Shown: piece after piece, positions 57,385 to 60,592 of the stretch | How the letters are laid out: each line of letters opens with the position of its first letter | How positions within the stretch are numbered: position 1 is the first letter of the stretch | Origin: SIG307 sp964545045 | GTDB taxonomy: Bacteria; Bacillota; Clostridia; Lachnospirales; Lachnospiraceae | Direction of reading: 5' to 3' | Assembly (NCBI GenBank): GCA_964545045.1 | Contig: CAZJEN010000021.1 | Span: 1-60,592 of the forward strand | DNA length: 60,592 nucleotides | Position numbers and translations under genes: made by a program | Notes under the pieces: model-generated | Told to the model about the DNA's origin: nothing | Database searches by the model: none | What the model saw: the letters and a program-made list of their open reading frames with translations, nothing else

Positions 57385-59562
57385 ATGAAAGTAAAAGGAA
57401 TCTTATTGGCAGGAGTTCTGGCAGCAGTATTGTTGGGAGCATGCAGTACGGAGCAACCGGTGACGGATCCGGTGCAAAATTCCGAAGTAACACAAGGGAT
57501 TGAGAATGAGGATAAGGTACAGGCAACTTCCGCGCCGACGGCAAGCGAAGAACCGGAAGAATCCAAGTCGCCGGAAGCTACATTAAAACCGGAGACAACC
57601 GAAGAGCCGGAGATGACGCCGGTCCCGACGGCAACGCCAAAGCCGACGGCAACCCCGAAACCGACGGTGACGCCAAAGCCGACGGCAACCCCGAAACCAA
57701 CAGCAACACCAAAGCCGACAGCAACACCGGTTCCGACCGTGTCGCCGAAGCAGATAGAACTGGCGGAGCATCTGAAAACGGCTCATAAGGATGAGGTTTC
57801 TGCAAAAATTGTAGAAAAAGGATACTGGTATGAGGTAGATAAAAACTGTTCCGACGGAATCTTTACCTTTGACTTTAAAGCCGTGACCGGCGACCTGCAA
57901 AGTCCGATGCTGGTATTTGATGTTACGGTAGAAGATAAGGAGTTGGCTGCTGCATACGACAAGATTAAGTTATATGCGTATACATTGGGTGAGAATGTAT
58001 ATGACAATGAACTGGATCATTACGCTTCCGGTGAAGGTTACGGAATACGGGATGAGAAAGTGGACAATCTTTATCATGTGACTTTGCCGGGAAGTGATGC
58101 ATGGATGGCGCAAGGAACTCCTTTTGTGGTAGATATCTGTCGCGTGGATTTCGAAGGGGAAAAGAAGAACGAATCGCGAGTTTATGATATAGAAGTTCCG
58201 GAATGGAGACTTACTATTCCGAAGCATAAGATGTATCCGGTGCTCGAAAAAGGGTATAAAGGACTTGCATTTACCTATAACGGAAGGGAATTTTGTCTGG
58301 ATATCGTAGGTTACGGCCAGTATGATACGTATCTTTCCTTTTATACTTATGCCGACCGGAATGAGGTATTGAATTATCCGGGAGGAAAGGACTATTATTC
58401 TGAAAATGTACGTTTGGAGTGGAATGGTTTTCTGGAACAGTTGACAATGGAAGCAGACGGCGAAAGCTTCCGCATGATGGAACATGGATTTGGTGTGTTC
58501 GATGATTACGGTGCTACAGCAGAAAATTATAAATGCAGTGGAGTCGTATACTTTCCGGGGGTTTGTTATACCGAGGCATCTGACGTAAAACTGTGGCTCG
58601 GAACCGAAGGATATGATTTAAAGAGTGCGGATAAGAAATTATTGCATCGTGAACTTCCGACGACGGTGTTGGAAAAGGAACAGAAAGAACTGAGTACCCA
58701 TTTAAAAGAGGTTCATAAAGATGAGATATCCGCCGGACTGGTAGAACGGGGGTATTATCATATTGTTGACGAAACCAGGGAAGAAGAGATTTTCCGGTTT
58801 GATTTTAAGGCTCTGACCGGAGATAAGGAAAATCTGAAGATGGTGTTCGATGTATATGTGGAGGATGCTGTATTGACAGAAATGTATCCGGTACTGCGTC
58901 TGGATGTGGGCTGTCAGAGAGAAGAATATTATAATCCGAAGGAAGAAAATTGGTGGAATTGTTCCGGATACGGTGTACAGGATGCGGAGGATAAGAAACT
59001 GTATCATGTAATCATGGATGGTTATAACTTCGGATATGCGCCGACGGTAACATATATTTCTCGTGTCGGTTTTGATGTGGATACCGATGGTATGAACGGT
59101 GAATTGAATTATGACGTAAATTCGGAACCGTATTATGTAGATGTGCCTTCGACGGTGTTTGCTCCGGTGTTGCGGGGGGATTATAGCGGAATCGAGTTGA
59201 CGTGTGACGGAAGAACTTACGAGTTAATCCGTGCGGTTTACGGAAGTTATTATGCAGATTTTGAATTCTGTACCGGAATCGATGCGTCAGAGGTTCCGAC
59301 GGAAGAAACAGAGCTTTGGAATTATCGTGAGGAAATTCAGAAGGATTGGGCTAAATTTTTCCCGGAATTAACCCTTGCGGTAGACGGCAAAGAGTACAAG
59401 GTGGTGGACGAAGAAGGAAAGCGCGGATATATTTGGTTTAATGTGGAAGAGGGAAAGGATTCTTACCACGGCGAGATTCATCCGTTCTTCCCGGCAATCG
59501 ATTATTTGAAAGCAGGGAAAATTGAACTGAAATTCGGAGATGCGGTGTATCGGTTAAAGTAA
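57385..59562 (+). CDS. Paralogous lipoprotein with two ectodomain copies and long Pro-Thr linker
   Basis: ATG 57385, 21 bases after the previous stop. 725 residues. Signal peptide ends VLLGAC (Cys 20). A long 'TPKPTA' repeat spacer (about 50-120) sets the domains away from the membrane. Copies at about 133-415 and 437-725 match copies 1 and 2 of the upstream lipoprotein respectively, so the two genes arose by whole-gene duplication after the internal duplication. Shared segments in the second copy are FDFKALTGD, NWWNCSGYGVQD, 'DWAKFFP.LTL' and KRGYIWFNVEEG. A strong terminator ends the operon. Confidence 0.82.
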   Translation: MKVKGILLAGVLAAVLLGACSTEQPVTDPVQNSEVTQGIENEDKVQATSAPTASEEPEESKSPEATLKPETTEEPEMTPVPTATPKPTATPKPTVTPKPTATPKPTATPKPTATPVPTVSPKQIELAEHLKTAHKDEVSAKIVEKGYWYEVDKNCSDGIFTFDFKAVTGDLQSPMLVFDVTVEDKELAAAYDKIKLYAYTLGENVYDNELDHYASGEGYGIRDEKVDNLYHVTLPGSDAWMAQGTPFVVDICRVDFEGEKKNESRVYDIEVPEWRLTIPKHKMYPVLEKGYKGLAFTYNGREFCLDIVGYGQYDTYLSFYTYADRNEVLNYPGGKDYYSENVRLEWNGFLEQLTMEADGESFRMMEHGFGVFDDYGATAENYKCSGVVYFPGVCYTEASDVKLWLGTEGYDLKSADKKLLHRELPTTVLEKEQKELSTHLKEVHKDEISAGLVERGYYHIVDETREEEIFRFDFKALTGDKENLKMVFDVYVEDAVLTEMYPVLRLDVGCQREEYYNPKEENWWNCSGYGVQDAEDKKLYHVIMDGYNFGYAPTVTYISRVGFDVDTDGMNGELNYDVNSEPYYVDVPSTVFAPVLRGDYSGIELTCDGRTYELIRAVYGSYYADFEFCTGIDASEVPTEETELWNYREEIQKDWAKFFPELTLAVDGKEYKVVDEEGKRGYIWFNVEEGKDSYHGEIHPFFPAIDYLKAGKIELKFGDAVYRLK

Positions 59563-59605
59563 GGAATTGTTTTAAGATGAGTTAGGGAGGAGACGGAAAG
59601 ATGAT

Positions 59606-59636
59606 AAAAGGCTTGCGCGGGAACGCAAGCCTTTTT
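59606..59636. terminator. Terminator ending the ECF operon, possibly bidirectional
   Basis: Stem AAAAGGCTTGCG/CGCAAGCCTTTT with a six-base loop and T runs on both strands, between the last lipoprotein and the converging SDR gene. Confidence 0.9.
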
Positions 59637-59718
59637 GGGTATATAGGAAATTGTGTAGTTCCTACAGAGCGCAAAATACTCCGCGTGGATTGCACTGCGG
59701 CGGATTTGCGGATATATC

Positions 59719-60465
59719 CTAATACGGACTGTCAAAATGCTCCTCTGCATATTTTACGGCCTCTTCCAGTGTCATTCCGGCAAAGGCCTGGGCTCCCAGG
59801 TTACGGCCGGATTTTTTATCGTCCAGGAAGGCACCTACCACGATACCCGGAATGGCGCTTTCCGGAGCATTCGGAGCGTTCGGACCGCCGAGGTCGGTTC
59901 TGCACCAGCCCGGATCGGTCAGATTAATCATAACGTCGGTACCGTTTACGGTGTGACCGAGGTCGATTGTGATTTTGTCCAAAGCCGCCTTGCTTGCGGA
60001 GTAACCGGCCTGATGCGGATCTAACGCGATGCCGCTGGTGGTATTTAAGATTCTGCCGAATCCGTTTTCAATCATGCGCGGCAGAAAGTGGTAACAAATC
60101 ATTGCCGGGGCAATGGTATTAATCTTAAAGCTTTCCGTGTAATCGGAAACCGGAGTGTTGAGATAGTCCACACGATACGCAATCTGTAAACCTGCATTAT
60201 TCAAAACAATGGAAATCGGTGTGCCCTTGGCATCGATCTCCGCAAGCATCTTCTCTACCTGCGCCAAATCTGTTAATTCAGCCTCTACGGCATAGGCTTC
60301 CACGCCTTTTGCTTTGACTTCTTCCAAAACCTTTGTGCAGTGCTCTTTTGTGCGACTATGTAATACAAGGTTACATCCCTGTTCTGCCATAAAAAGTGCG
60401 GATAAATATCCGATACCTCTGCTGGCACCGGTAATCAGTGCCCATTTACCTCTGACATCTACCAT
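59719..60465 (-). CDS. Short-chain dehydrogenase/reductase
   Basis: Start 60465 (MVDVRGKW) after AGGAGG; a longer in-frame opening to 60534 overlaps the promoter. 248 residues: TGASRGIG for NAD(P) binding, NNAG, catalytic Ser in TTSGIAL, and YSASK (YxxxK). The late segment DPGWCRTDLGGPNAP is typical of classical SDRs. The substrate is not predictable. It has its own promoter and converges on the ECF operon. Confidence 0.9.
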   Translation of the reverse strand: MVDVRGKWALITGASRGIGYLSALFMAEQGCNLVLHSRTKEHCTKVLEEVKAKGVEAYAVEAELTDLAQVEKMLAEIDAKGTPISIVLNNAGLQIAYRVDYLNTPVSDYTESFKINTIAPAMICYHFLPRMIENGFGRILNTTSGIALDPHQAGYSASKAALDKITIDLGHTVNGTDVMINLTDPGWCRTDLGGPNAPNAPESAIPGIVVGAFLDDKKSGRNLGAQAFAGMTLEEAVKYAEEHFDSPY

Positions 60466-60504
60466 AACAAACCTCCTGAAAAACGAATCGCTTGAGATAA
60501 TATA

Positions 60505-60534
60505 ATTATATTCTACGCGAGGGAGAAAAGTCAA
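60505..60534 (-). promoter_or_regulatory. Sigma-A promoter of the SDR gene
   Basis: Minus strand TTGACT (60529-60534), 18 bases, TATAAT (60505-60510). The last ~60 bases of the window are AT-rich with no recognised feature. Confidence 0.8.
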
Positions 60535-60592
60535 TATAATTAAACGAAGTTATATATAAATAAAATAATTTGATGTTGAAACTGATTAATAT

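Overview
The window looks like chromosomal DNA of a motile, fibre-degrading gut Firmicute of the Lachnospiraceae type (Clostridia). This rests on moderate GC with AT-rich gaps, strong AGGAGG ribosome sites, sigma-A promoters (TTGACA/TATAAT), sigma-28 promoters before two flagellins, GH115 glucuronidases, TagF/TagD-type wall polymer genes and Pro-Thr-rich linkers in lipoproteins. No rRNA, tRNA, CRISPR array, insertion sequence or prophage was found. Assignment below family level is not possible from this sequence alone.

Layout. 1-310: remnant resembling the DUF5688 family. 557-6323: a probable operon of a FecR-domain membrane protein, a CHASE2 adenylate cyclase, a GAF/HD-GYP protein and a TIM-barrel isomerase-like protein. 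6419-7849: a purine permease. 8127-17767: a motility block with a soluble CZB chemoreceptor, a second FecR protein carrying a C-type-lectin domain, a membrane chemoreceptor ending in PilZ, and two tandem flagellins. The flagellin leaders share GGA-loop hairpins typical of CsrA targets. 18116-21627: a heterodimeric ABC exporter. 21799-25516: a duplicated-domain lipoprotein, an MBOAT acyltransferase probably starting at CTG, and its DHHW partner. 25626-28269: rpoD and a K+ channel.

28404-37188 is a glucuronoxylan locus: an AraC regulator divergent from a cytosolic GH115, then a 1575-residue surface GH115. Both GH115 promoters carry the same 21-bp-spaced direct repeat at the same distance from the -10. 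37347-40014 holds two converging toxin-antitoxin-like modules: a HipB-HipS-like fusion with a short HipA/HipT kinase, and a DUF3990 protein with an XRE partner whose operator lies between -35 and -10. A methyltransferase and a ~250-bp imperfect palindrome follow, then parE-parC (-), a coiled-coil protein, two membrane-protease-like proteins, a PHP protein, and a three-domain wall-polymer transferase with TagD.

53757-59562 is the most striking locus: an ECF sigma factor, a membrane-anchored putative anti-sigma factor and two large lipoproteins. The same ~270-residue ectodomain occurs once in the anti-sigma candidate and twice in each lipoprotein, five copies in all. I do not recognise the domain; this could be an undescribed envelope-sensing system. 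An SDR oxidoreductase closes the window. Coordinates and motifs were read by eye; family names rest on motif recognition without a database search.
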